NCBI GenBank assembly: GCA_019084435.1
Contig: JAHRFV010000124.1
Location: 1 to 10,308 of the forward strand
Source: Dethiosulfatibacter sp.
Lineage (GTDB): Bacteria; Bacillota_A; Clostridia; Tissierellales; Dethiosulfatibacteraceae
Length of the DNA: 10,308 nt
Direction of reading: 5' to 3'
Part shown: piece by piece, positions 1 to 9,400 of the stretch
Layout of the letters: every line of letters begins with the position of its first letter
Numbering within the stretch: position 1 is the first letter of the stretch
Made by a program: the position numbers and the translations under genes
Notes under the pieces: model-generated
Seen by the model: the letters and a program-made list of their open reading frames with translations, nothing else
Databases searched by the model: none
Told to the model about the DNA's origin: nothing

Positions 1-1
1 G

Positions 2-94
2 ATAGATGATGTAGTGGCCTCTATCAATCTTAAAACCTATTTCCTTCAAAATTCTTTGATTTGAAGGCTTATTGGGTATGCCTATATTTAAATC
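2..94 (-). other. Short unrecognised open frame running off the left edge
   Basis: Reading the minus strand from the in-frame stop at 95-97, 31 codons stay open to the window edge. The translation begins DLNIGIPNKPSNQ and ends near GFKIDRGHYIIY, which looks protein-like. No ATG or GTG lies in this frame; the only common start is an internal TTG, and it has no clear ribosome binding site. An ATG in another frame at about 109 stops after 12 codons. It could be the start of the next gene using a non-standard start, a decayed or frameshifted gene, or chance. I cannot assign a function, and too little is visible to decide. Confidence 0.18.
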
Positions 95-137
95 TTAAAC
101 TATTCATGAATACTATTGACTTTTAATAGTTAGTCTC

Positions 138-1118
138 CTATATGACTTTATATAATTCATCGCTTCCAGGTTCGTTAATCAGCCTTTCTGCGTCATCATT
201 CGCAAAATAGACACCTTGATCAGTAACTTCGCCAATTTTCGTCACAAGAATATGGTTGTTGGCCAATTCTGACATGATTCTATCATATTTGTCCGGATGG
301 CAAATAATCAGCATAGATCCACTGGATATGAGTCTGAAGTGATCAATAGAAAAACAATTGCAAATCTTTCTGGTTACTTCAGAAACAGGAATGCTTTTTT
401 CATTGACTCTCATTCCAAAACCGGTAGCCATGGATGCTTCCCAGACAGCACCTTCTATACCGCCTTCTGTGATATCGTGCATATACTTGATTCCCACACC
501 TGCACATATCATTCCTTCCTTCAATACACTCAAGCTGTCGATGTAGGCTTTTGCCTCAGACAACTCATCTTCTCTGATATCGCATGCTAATAGTTCTTGT
601 TCTTTTTCTTCAGCTATGATTGTCGATCCTTCCATGCCTGCAAGTTTGGTCATCAAAATATAATCACCAATTTCCGCGGCATCCGGGGTTGAATTCTTGT
701 CTTTTATACCTACTGCTGTCATACTTAAAACAATTTTATTGACTGCATTTGTTATTTCTGTATGTCCACCCACTATTTCAATATTTAACCTGCTGCTGGC
801 CTCATTGGCATCCAACATGATCCTTCTTATAGTTTCTTGACTCGTTTCAGGCGGAGCAAGTATTGTTATCAATAATGCTATAGGCTCAGCTCCTCCAGCC
901 GCGATATCATTAGAGGCAACATATACTGCTATTTTCCCCAGATTCTTTTCAGCACCTGTTATCGGGTCTGAAGACAAAACACAATACTTATCTCCATAGT
1001 CTACAATAGCACAGTCCTTTCCTATCGCGGATCTCTCAACAACCTCATCTCTTCTATTCTTGATGGAGGATATGACAATATCCTCCAATAATTTGTTAGG
1101 TAGTTTTCCTATCTCCAT
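138..1118 (-). CDS. AIR synthase-related (PurM/HypE-like superfamily) protein
   Basis: This 326-residue protein has the two-domain PurM-type fold pattern shared by PurM, SelD, ThiL and HypE, enzymes that bind ATP and phosphorylate or activate a substrate. Visible motifs are GKDCAIVD (33-40), SSDPITGA (49-56), NDIAAGGAEP (70-79) and GGHTEIT (117-123) in the N-terminal half, then HDITEGGI (214-221) and SSGSM (265-269) in the C-terminal half. It ends ELYKVI and so lacks the C-terminal PRIC cysteine tail of HypE, which argues against a hydrogenase cyanation role. No selenocysteine or cysteine-loop region typical of SelD is seen. The start is supported by AGGAG six bases upstream of the ATG. It lies 18 bp after the peptide-binding lipoprotein gene and is probably the last gene of the pcrA-ligA transcript. 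Family is well supported; the substrate is unknown. Confidence 0.82.
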   Translation of the reverse strand: MEIGKLPNKLLEDIVISSIKNRRDEVVERSAIGKDCAIVDYGDKYCVLSSDPITGAEKNLGKIAVYVASNDIAAGGAEPIALLITILAPPETSQETIRRIMLDANEASSRLNIEIVGGHTEITNAVNKIVLSMTAVGIKDKNSTPDAAEIGDYILMTKLAGMEGSTIIAEEKEQELLACDIREDELSEAKAYIDSLSVLKEGMICAGVGIKYMHDITEGGIEGAVWEASMATGFGMRVNEKSIPVSEVTRKICNCFSIDHFRLISSGSMLIICHPDKYDRIMSELANNHILVTKIGEVTDQGVYFANDDAERLINEPGSDELYKVI

Positions 1119-1136
1119 TTTATTCTCCTGTAATGA

Positions 1137-2825
1137 TTATTTATCTATATATGTCCATTTAAAATCATAATCGGGTCCTATCGGGAAAATGGTTAAAGAC
1201 TTGACATATGGTTTAATAACCAAATTTTTATTGGGATGATAAATCGGGTAGAGAGGTATCTCCCTTGAGATGATTTCTTCTGCAATAGCCAAAGCATCAA
1301 TCCTGTCATAGTCTATGCCATTGATAGCCTTTAAAATGAGTTCATCGTATTCTTCATTACTCCAATGAGTATAGTTGTGTCCGCCATCTGTCACCAACAT
1401 ATCCATAAATGTCAATGGATCGTTGTAATCGCCGCCCCATCCTGCGTAAGCAATCTCATATCTTTTATTATCGTATCTATTCAGTCTTTCTGAGAAAGTC
1501 AACTGTTCAATAAACAGCTCAACTCCCAGGTTCTCTTTCCATTGACTCTGGAAAAACTGAGCTCTTCTGTTCCAAGTATCCCCCATCTCGGATAGAATAG
1601 TCACATCTTTCTTAAATTCTTCTCTTGTAGCCCCAATTTCTGCCAAGGCTTCATCAAATAAAATCAATGCTCGTTCAGGGTCGTATCCCGGTAAAGAGGA
1701 ATACCTGTCAAAAGCAAAGGAATGTCCTTTTCCCGTCATATTGGGTGGTGTCAATCCTTCGGCTACAGTTCCACTATTCTGAGCGATAACATTGACATAT
1801 GCTTCAGCATCAGTGGCTAATGAAAAAGCCAGACGCATTTTATAGTTGGAGAAATATTTGTTTTCACAGTTAAACATAAGATACCATGTGGTTGCTTCTG
1901 ATAAAGATTTAAACTCATTTGAATACGAGTATTTATTTATGAATTCGGATGGGAGATTGATAAAATCTAGTTCATTGTTTTCATACATTCGAAGTATGGT
2001 GTCATTTTCCTTGATCATGTAGCCATATATATTATCTAATCTAACAGAATCAGCATCATGATACATTTCATTTTTCTTCAAAACCAGTTTTTCATTTCTG
2101 ATCCATTCTTCTATTGTAAAAGGTCCGCTGTATACGATTTTATCAGCTGTTTCTCCATATTCTCGACCATATAGATCTACAGTTTGCTTCTTTGCAGGCA
2201 TGTAGGTTACAAACGATGTAAGACTTAAAAAATAAGACGTGGGGTTGTTCAGTGTCACTTCTAATGTCTTTTCATCCAGAGATTTGATGCCAACAGTTGA
2301 GACATCATTTTCTTCCTCATGATTGAATTCTCTAGCACCCTTGATATAAAAAAACTGATAAGCATAATTGGATTTTGTTACAGGATCAATAGCCCTAATC
2401 CAAGCATCTTCAAAATCATGGCTTGTAATTGGTGTTCCATCAGACCAATATGCATCACGTAAGTGAAACGTATAGATTAGGCTGTCTTCACTTATCGTAT
2501 AGCTTTCAGCTAATCCTGGTCCGATTGTCCCGTCCGGATTTAATCTAACTAATCCTTCCATAACTGCATTCAAAATCCACATGGATAACTGATCTGTAGT
2601 TGTTTGTGGATCCAGATCAGGTGGGTCGCTCCCCCAGTTCACTTTCAGAATCTGTTCTGTGTGTATTACTGGTTCAGTCGTTTCAGTATTTAATTCGGTA
2701 GTTGTTTCTTCTGTTTGAGTCTCGCCTGGTGTTGAATCTTCGATAATCGGTTTGTCGCAAGCGGTTAAAGTCAGAACAATCAATACTGATATTAGAGCTA
2801 ACCATGATACCAATCGTCTTCTCAT
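1137..2825 (-). CDS. Peptide ABC transporter substrate-binding lipoprotein (OppA/SBP_bac_5 family)
   Basis: This 562-residue protein is an extracytoplasmic solute-binding lipoprotein that would deliver peptides to an Opp/Dpp-type ABC importer. The N-terminus has RRR, a hydrophobic stretch and the lipobox L20-T21-A22-C23, so Cys23 should be lipidated and the protein anchored outside the membrane. Residues 24-55 form a Thr/Glu-rich linker. The SBP_bac_5 domain follows, with PDLDPQTTTD (69-78), GLAESYTIS (104-112) and YTFHLRDAYWSDGTPIT (118-134), and the family-typical IPLYPIYH near the C-terminus. Length is normal for OppA. The ribosome binding site is weak (AAGGG, about 12 bases from the ATG). 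No permease or ATPase gene is in the window, so the partner transporter is elsewhere. It lies 32 bp after ligA with no terminator between, implying co-transcription. The ligand is inferred from family only and could be something other than a peptide. Confidence 0.9.
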   Translation of the reverse strand: MRRRLVSWLALISVLIVLTLTACDKPIIEDSTPGETQTEETTTELNTETTEPVIHTEQILKVNWGSDPPDLDPQTTTDQLSMWILNAVMEGLVRLNPDGTIGPGLAESYTISEDSLIYTFHLRDAYWSDGTPITSHDFEDAWIRAIDPVTKSNYAYQFFYIKGAREFNHEEENDVSTVGIKSLDEKTLEVTLNNPTSYFLSLTSFVTYMPAKKQTVDLYGREYGETADKIVYSGPFTIEEWIRNEKLVLKKNEMYHDADSVRLDNIYGYMIKENDTILRMYENNELDFINLPSEFINKYSYSNEFKSLSEATTWYLMFNCENKYFSNYKMRLAFSLATDAEAYVNVIAQNSGTVAEGLTPPNMTGKGHSFAFDRYSSLPGYDPERALILFDEALAEIGATREEFKKDVTILSEMGDTWNRRAQFFQSQWKENLGVELFIEQLTFSERLNRYDNKRYEIAYAGWGGDYNDPLTFMDMLVTDGGHNYTHWSNEEYDELILKAINGIDYDRIDALAIAEEIISREIPLYPIYHPNKNLVIKPYVKSLTIFPIGPDYDFKWTYIDK

Positions 2826-2857
2826 CTATAAAACCATCCCTTCAGAAATCGTGGTCA

Positions 2858-4846
<1,989 letters not shown>

Positions 4847-4858
4847 CTAGAGCTCCTG

Positions 4859-7039
4859 TTATATCTTTTTAATTGGTGCATAAGGCATCATCATAACTTT
4901 TACTCCTTTGTCATTGAAAGCGGCGGTAATTTCATCTCCCTTTACCTGAACGATAGTTCCTGGACCCCAGCTCTTATGTGTTATCTTGTCGCCTATCTTG
5001 AAAATTTTATTGCTACTATCCGAGTAATCGGTGTTTTCAACAGTTTTAGGAATAGTATAACTACCTGTGAAAACAGGCTCAAAGGTCTTTGATGATTTGG
5101 CATCAATATTTTTGATGTTAGAGTTTACCAAGTTTTGTGGTAGTTCATCGATAAACCTTGATTTTTTACGAGATTCATATCTGCCATAAATCATTCTATC
5201 CTGGGCATAAGTGAGGTAAAGTCTTTTTTTTGCTCTCGTCACAGCTACATAAAAAAGGCGTCGCTCTTCCTCCATGTCGTTTTCAGATTCTCTAATGATA
5301 GGAAACATTTTTTCTTCCAAACCTGCAATCACGATTACTTCAAACTCTAGCCCTTTGGCGGAATGAACAGTCATTATCGAAACCTTAGCGAGGTTTGTCT
5401 CTTCAGTTTTCTCGATATCTGTCAGAAGCGATATGTGGGCAAGAAAATCCTCCAATGCGTTTTCTTCACTTCTCTCTTCAAAATCCTTGACCTTGGAAAA
5501 AAACTCTTCTACATTTTCTAGTCTGGATTTTCCTTCAATAGTGTGGTCTTTTTCGAGCATGCCTCTGTAACCGGAAGATGTATATGTTTTCTCAACAAAA
5601 TCATACAAACTAATTTGCTCTTTTTCTTCACTCATAAGTTTAATAAAATCATAAAATCGATTGATTTCTTCTGTCGCCTTTTTGGGGAAGCTGCCTTTTT
5701 CAATGTTTCGCGATGCTTCAAAAAGTGATATGTCCTGATCTGCCGCATAGCTTTCCAGAATTTCAATCGTTTTCTTGCCTATTCCTCTTTTCGGTACGTT
5801 TATAATTCTTCTATAACTGTAATCCTCATGATTGTTCTGAAGTAGTTTCAGATATGCCATCAGGTCCTTGATTTCTTTTCTACCGTAGAACTCTTGACCT
5901 CCAACAATAGTATAGGGTATCCCTTCCAATAGAAACCGTTCCTCTATTGCTCTTGTTTGAGCTCTGGTTCTAACCAAAACCGCTATATCATCATAACTGG
6001 TCCTATGGATATTTTTTTCGTTGTATATCCTTTCGGCAATATGCAAGGCCTCTGTCTTTTCACTATTAGCTTGATATAGCTGAATCTTATCACCCTTATT
6101 GTCTTCAGTCCATAGGTTCTTTCCTATTCTTTGGGTGTTGTTTACAATAACAGAATTTGCCGCATCCAAAATATTTTGGGAGGATCGATAGTTTCTTTCC
6201 AGCTTAATCACTTTTGCTGATGGAAAATCTTTCTCGAAATCCAAAATGTTGTTGATATCAGCTCCACGCCATCCATAAATAGATTGATCCTCATCTCCGA
6301 CGACAAACACATTTTCTAATCCTGTCTTCTTTTTCCCCAGTATTTTAATCAGCATGTACTGAACTTTATTGGTATCCTGATACTCATCAACCAAAATGTA
6401 ATGGAACTTATTCTTATAGTACTCTCTGACATCTTCGAATTGTTCTAGCAAATCAAGCGTCTTAATAATAAGGTCATCAAAATCCAAAGCATTGCTCTTT
6501 ATCAGTTTTCTATCATACAACTCATAGATTTCACCAATTTTTCTTAATTTGAACTCATTGAAGTTCTCTTTAAGGTAATCTTCAGCACTATTTCTTTTAT
6601 TTTTCTCATTGCTGATTATGCTTCTGATTGTATTGACGTCATAATTTTTAGGATCCAGATTAAGGTCTGCTATACATTCCTTGACCACAATTTTCTGATC
6701 ATCAACATCAAAAATAATGAAGTTGCTACCATATCCCAACTTATGAATATTATATCGTAATATCCTAACACAAATAGAGTGGAATGTTCCCACCCACATC
6801 TTAGAGGCATCACCTTGTATCAGCTCTTCAATCCTGTCCCTCATCTCATTGGCTGCTTTATTGGTAAAAGTAATCGCCAAGATTTGGTGTGGGTCTACAT
6901 TGTGATTAAACACAAGATTGGCAATCCTTTGCGTCAATACTCTTGTTTTGCCTGATCCGGCTCCTGCGATAAGTAGAGCAGGTCCATTGATATGGTTTAC
7001 CGCTTCAAGCTGTTTTTCGTTTAGTTTCGTGAAATCCAT
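4859..7039 (-). CDS. pcrA: ATP-dependent 3'-5' DNA helicase PcrA (UvrD/Rep family)
   Basis: PcrA is the Gram-positive superfamily 1A helicase used in repair, rolling-circle replication and clearing of proteins or RNA polymerase from DNA. The 726 residues carry the full motif set: Q-motif LNEKQLEAV (6-14), Walker A GAGSGKT (26-32), ITFTNKAANEM (56-66), Walker B with VDEYQD (217-222), VVGDEDQSIYGWRGAD (246-261), ERNYRSS (281-287), TVHSAKGLEFEVI (557-569) and ERRLFYVAVTRAKK (592-605). The last ~47 residues (KIGDKITHKSWGPGTI onward) are the Tudor-like C-terminal domain that binds RNA polymerase in PcrA/UvrD, so the protein is full length. The start has AAGGAAGG about eight bases upstream of the ATG. 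A promoter lies at 7072-7100, making this the first gene of the pcrA-ligA operon. No pcrB precedes it, unlike in Bacillus. Confidence 0.97.
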   Translation of the reverse strand: MDFTKLNEKQLEAVNHINGPALLIAGAGSGKTRVLTQRIANLVFNHNVDPHQILAITFTNKAANEMRDRIEELIQGDASKMWVGTFHSICVRILRYNIHKLGYGSNFIIFDVDDQKIVVKECIADLNLDPKNYDVNTIRSIISNEKNKRNSAEDYLKENFNEFKLRKIGEIYELYDRKLIKSNALDFDDLIIKTLDLLEQFEDVREYYKNKFHYILVDEYQDTNKVQYMLIKILGKKKTGLENVFVVGDEDQSIYGWRGADINNILDFEKDFPSAKVIKLERNYRSSQNILDAANSVIVNNTQRIGKNLWTEDNKGDKIQLYQANSEKTEALHIAERIYNEKNIHRTSYDDIAVLVRTRAQTRAIEERFLLEGIPYTIVGGQEFYGRKEIKDLMAYLKLLQNNHEDYSYRRIINVPKRGIGKKTIEILESYAADQDISLFEASRNIEKGSFPKKATEEINRFYDFIKLMSEEKEQISLYDFVEKTYTSSGYRGMLEKDHTIEGKSRLENVEEFFSKVKDFEERSEENALEDFLAHISLLTDIEKTEETNLAKVSIMTVHSAKGLEFEVIVIAGLEEKMFPIIRESENDMEEERRLFYVAVTRAKKRLYLTYAQDRMIYGRYESRKKSRFIDELPQNLVNSNIKNIDAKSSKTFEPVFTGSYTIPKTVENTDYSDSSNKIFKIGDKITHKSWGPGTIVQVKGDEITAAFNDKGVKVMMMPYAPIKKI

Positions 7040-7071
7040 ATAGTCATCCTTCCTTTACAGGTTATCTTCTA

Positions 7072-7100
7072 ATTCTATCATATATAAAAGAACTCCACAA
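7072..7100 (-). promoter_or_regulatory. Predicted sigma-A promoter of the pcrA-ligA operon
   Basis: On the minus strand a -35-like TTGTGG (7095-7100) is followed after 17 bp by TAGAAT (7072-7077), a 5/6 match to the -10 consensus. The -10 is preceded by TG one base upstream, an extended -10 that can compensate for the poor -35. It sits about 33 bp upstream of the pcrA ATG and just past the terminator of the gene before it. This is seen by eye; no transcript data support it. Confidence 0.55.
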
Positions 7101-7110
7101 AATTTTTTTC

Positions 7111-7150
7111 TCTCAAAAAAGATGACAGAACTCTAAGTCCTGTCATCTTT
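7111..7150 (-). terminator. Rho-independent terminator after the EF-G-like gene
   Basis: On the minus strand AAAGATGACAG pairs perfectly with CTGTCATCTTT (plus-strand arms 7118-7128 and 7140-7150). The intervening bases extend the stem by a further G-U, A-U, C-G and U-A pair, leaving a three-base loop. The stem runs into TTTTTT, and the hairpin begins 11 bp after the stop codon of the EF-G-like gene. It separates that gene from the pcrA operon. Confidence 0.88.
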
Positions 7151-7161
7151 GAAAAATCGGT

Positions 7162-9228
7162 CTAATTTTCTTCGTCTTTCTTTGCGTCTGCGATTACTTT
7201 TTCTGCTAGATTGGATGGCATCTCATCATATCTCAGAAATTCCATTTCAAAGCTTCCCCTAGCCTGGGTCATCGATTTTAGGTCTATGGCGTATTTGAAC
7301 ATCTCCACCTGAGGTGCTTCTGCCATAACAAGCTGTTTACCGTTAGACAACTGTTCCATGCCCAGTATTCTTCCCCTTCTCTTATTCATATCTCCCATGA
7401 TATCACCCATATAATCATCTGGTATCATAATCCTGACAGACATTATCGGTTCTAGTAAAATAGGTTTTGCTTCCTTAACACCTTTTTTAAATGCCAGAGA
7501 AGCTGCAACCTTGAATGCCATCTCACTTGAGTCGACATTGTGGTAGGTACCGTCATAAAGTACAGCCTTCAGATTCACAACAGGGAATCCTGCCAGAACA
7601 CCTTTATCCAGACACTCTCTCAGACCCTTCTCAACTGCTGGTATATATTGTCTTGGTACCGAACCACCAAATATTTCTTCTTTGAACTCGAACTCCTGGT
7701 CAGATGGCTCAAATCTGATATGAACATCACCATATTGTCCTGCTCCACCGGATTGTTTCTTATGCTTACCCTGTACATCAGACTTGCCCTTTATTGTTTC
7801 TCTGAATGCGATTTTGGGATCTGATAGATCAACCTCAACATTGAAGGTATTTTTCATCTTGTTTATAATGACTGATAACTGCATATTGCCTTGACCGCCT
7901 AACAGCAGTTGTTTAGTTTCAGTATTTCTGATGACAACAAAAGTAGGGTCTTCATCTGTCAGTTTTGTCAATGCTTGTCCTATTTTTTCCTCATCATCCT
8001 TGGACTTCGGTTCTACACTCATAAATAGGCACGGTTTAGGATACTCTATAGCAGGATACTTCACGGCATGAGCTTTAGTCGCTAAAGTATCACCTGTTTG
8101 AGCATACTGAAGCTTTGCAGACGCTCCGATATCACCTGCACGCACTTCCGTTGCTTCAAGCTGTTCCTTTCCTCTGACAAAGAAAACACTGCCTATTCTT
8201 TCAACCTCATTCTTGTTTACATTAAAGATATCAAGATCTTTTTTCATTGTTCCAGACAACACTTTGTAGATGGAGATCTTGCCAACAAAGGGATCCACAA
8301 TTGTTTTGAAGACAAACGCTGATACTGGACTATCTTTATCGATTTTTACAATTACTTCTTTGCCATCTTTGATAGCTATTGACTCATGCAAGTCAGCCTC
8401 AGAAGGTAAATAACTGACAGCCAAATGCATCAGTTCATTTACACCTATAGTCTTAGATGCAGTACCAACTACAACAGGCACTAGCTCTCCATTCATAACA
8501 GCTGCTTTCAGCCCTAATCTTATTTCATCTTCTGTAAAGGTTTCTCCTCCAAAGAATTTTTCCATCATTTCTTCATTTGTCTCGGCAACAGATTCCATCA
8601 GCTGTTCTCTAAGTCCTTCAGCTATTGCCAAAGCATCTGCTGGCGCTTCTCCGTCAACACATTCTGTTCCATTGAATACCATTGCTTTTAAAGAAATTAT
8701 ATCGACATATCCTTTAAAGTCCTGTTCAGAACCAATAGGAACAGAAAAAGGAACAACTTTTTTACCTAGTTTTTCCTGCAACTCTTCAAGAACTTTTTCA
8801 AACTTAACGTTTTCCTTGTCCATCCTATTTAAAAAGATAATTCTTGGTATACCTTTCTCTTCAGCTAAATCCCATGCTTTTTCAGTACCAACCTCTACCC
8901 CTGAGGTTGCATCTACAACTATAATAGCACCTTTTGCCACCCTTAAAGCGCCATACACCTCACCTAGAAAATCAAAATAACCTGGTGTATCCAATATATT
9001 CAATTTATAATCATCAAATTCCAAGGGTACAACACTTGTGCCAATCGAGAAACCTCTCTCTTTTTCTTCTTTGTCAAAATCTGACACTGTGTTTTTATCA
9101 TCGATGTTTCCCATTCTTTTAATGGCTTTAGTTCGAAATAACATAGCTTCAACCAAAGTTGACTTTCCGCAACCACCATGACCTAATAGCGCAATGTTTC
9201 TAATTTTGTCCGTGCTGTAATTCTTCAT
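7162..9228 (-). CDS. Elongation factor G-like translational GTPase (EF-G-2 type)
   Basis: This 688-residue protein has the EF-G five-domain layout: a G domain with insert (about 1-280), the domain II beta barrel (about 300-390), domain III (about 398-478), domain IV with GQYGDV (497-502) and domain V with PDDYMGDIMGDMNKRRGRI (603-621). G-domain motifs are divergent: P-loop GHGGCGKST (16-24) instead of AHIDAGKTT, DTPGYFDF (80-87) where canonical EF-G has DTPGHVDF, and NRMD (134-137) for NKMD. As I recall it, this pattern matches the EF-G-2 subfamily (Thermus EF-G-2 type) and not housekeeping FusA, whose gene normally sits with rpsL/rpsG and tuf. Its role is uncertain: it may act in translocation or as a ribosome-associated GTPase. 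I place the start at 9228, not at the upstream in-frame ATG at 9261, because AGGGAGG lies six bases upstream and the earlier ATG falls at about the predicted transcription start. Database gene naming may nonetheless be fusA. Confidence 0.93.
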   Translation of the reverse strand: MKNYSTDKIRNIALLGHGGCGKSTLVEAMLFRTKAIKRMGNIDDKNTVSDFDKEEKERGFSIGTSVVPLEFDDYKLNILDTPGYFDFLGEVYGALRVAKGAIIVVDATSGVEVGTEKAWDLAEEKGIPRIIFLNRMDKENVKFEKVLEELQEKLGKKVVPFSVPIGSEQDFKGYVDIISLKAMVFNGTECVDGEAPADALAIAEGLREQLMESVAETNEEMMEKFFGGETFTEDEIRLGLKAAVMNGELVPVVVGTASKTIGVNELMHLAVSYLPSEADLHESIAIKDGKEVIVKIDKDSPVSAFVFKTIVDPFVGKISIYKVLSGTMKKDLDIFNVNKNEVERIGSVFFVRGKEQLEATEVRAGDIGASAKLQYAQTGDTLATKAHAVKYPAIEYPKPCLFMSVEPKSKDDEEKIGQALTKLTDEDPTFVVIRNTETKQLLLGGQGNMQLSVIINKMKNTFNVEVDLSDPKIAFRETIKGKSDVQGKHKKQSGGAGQYGDVHIRFEPSDQEFEFKEEIFGGSVPRQYIPAVEKGLRECLDKGVLAGFPVVNLKAVLYDGTYHNVDSSEMAFKVAASLAFKKGVKEAKPILLEPIMSVRIMIPDDYMGDIMGDMNKRRGRILGMEQLSNGKQLVMAEAPQVEMFKYAIDLKSMTQARGSFEMEFLRYDEMPSNLAEKVIADAKKDEEN

Positions 9229-9240
9229 TTTTTCCTCCCT
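9229..9240 (-). promoter_or_regulatory. Start-deciding ribosome binding site of the EF-G-like gene
   Basis: The minus strand reads AGGGAGGAAAAA immediately before the ATG at 9228. This is a near-perfect anti-SD match with six-base spacing. The alternative in-frame ATG at 9261 has no comparable purine-rich site, so an 11-residue shorter protein is the better model. Confidence 0.8.
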
Positions 9241-9264
9241 TGTATGCTTTTTAGCTTTCATTAC

Positions 9265-9293
9265 ATTTTATATTAAAACGTCTTAGCATGCAA
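9265..9293 (-). promoter_or_regulatory. Predicted sigma-A promoter of the EF-G-like gene
   Basis: On the minus strand TTGCAT (9288-9293) is followed after 17 bp by TAAAAT (9265-9270). This places transcription start near 9258 and gives a leader of about 30 bases ending in the strong ribosome binding site. The decamer ACGTTTTAAT lies within the spacer (9272-9281) and again upstream of the -35 (9299-9308). Confidence 0.5.
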
Positions 9294-9299
9294 TATGAA

Positions 9300-9313
9300 T
9301 TAAAACGTTTTCA
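9300..9313 (-). promoter_or_regulatory. Possible cre-like operator upstream of the EF-G-like gene
   Basis: The minus strand reads TGAAAACGTTTTAA, an imperfect palindrome centred on AAAACGTTTT. It resembles the CcpA/LacI-family operator TGAAAACGTTTTCA, differing near the 3' end. It is centred about 49 bases upstream of the predicted transcription start. A regulator is inferred by motif similarity only, and the AT-rich context makes chance matches plausible. Confidence 0.25.
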
Positions 9314-9340
9314 TAAATTTTTGACCATCTTTAGCACAAA

Positions 9341-9373
9341 GAACCCCTTAGCGATTGTATCGCTAAGGGGTTC
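9341..9373 (-). terminator. Strong hairpin terminator after the oppA-type gene
   Basis: A perfect 15-bp stem (GAACCCCTTAGCGAT at 9341-9355 against its complement at 9359-9373) has a three-base loop and starts 27 bp after the stop codon at 9401-9403. On the minus strand the following U-tract is short (TTT then GTG). On the plus strand a better T-run (GATTTTT) follows, so it might act in both directions. Its position after a stop codon and its very stable stem support termination or 3'-end protection of the oppA transcript. Confidence 0.75.
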
Positions 9374-9400
9374 GATTTTTATCTCTGTTGGATATTTAGC

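Noticed and set aside
98..131. Inverted repeat AACTATT/AATAGTT with an internal 10-bp palindrome ATTCATGAAT after the AIR-synthase-like gene, a possible terminator
   Set aside because: The stems are only 6-7 bp, made almost wholly of A-T pairs, with a poor T-tract on the minus strand. In AT-rich DNA such matches are common.
114..156. TTGACT followed by TATATG/TATAAT on the plus strand, a possible promoter
   Set aside because: It would fire into the antisense of the AIR-synthase-like gene and no plus-strand gene follows. It is most likely a chance match in AT-rich sequence.
7540..8980. Several plus-strand open frames of 60-100 codons opposite the EF-G-like gene, as well as those opposite ligA, pcrA and the AIR-synthase-like gene
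   Set aside because: All lie antisense within well-supported conserved coding sequences, lack ribosome binding sites and show no recognisable domain or membrane pattern.
9229..9261. An 11-residue N-terminal extension of the EF-G-like protein from the ATG at 9261
   Set aside because: The predicted transcription start (about 9258) lies at or after this ATG, and the strong ribosome binding site serves the ATG at 9228. The extension is Lys-rich and unlike the family N-terminus.
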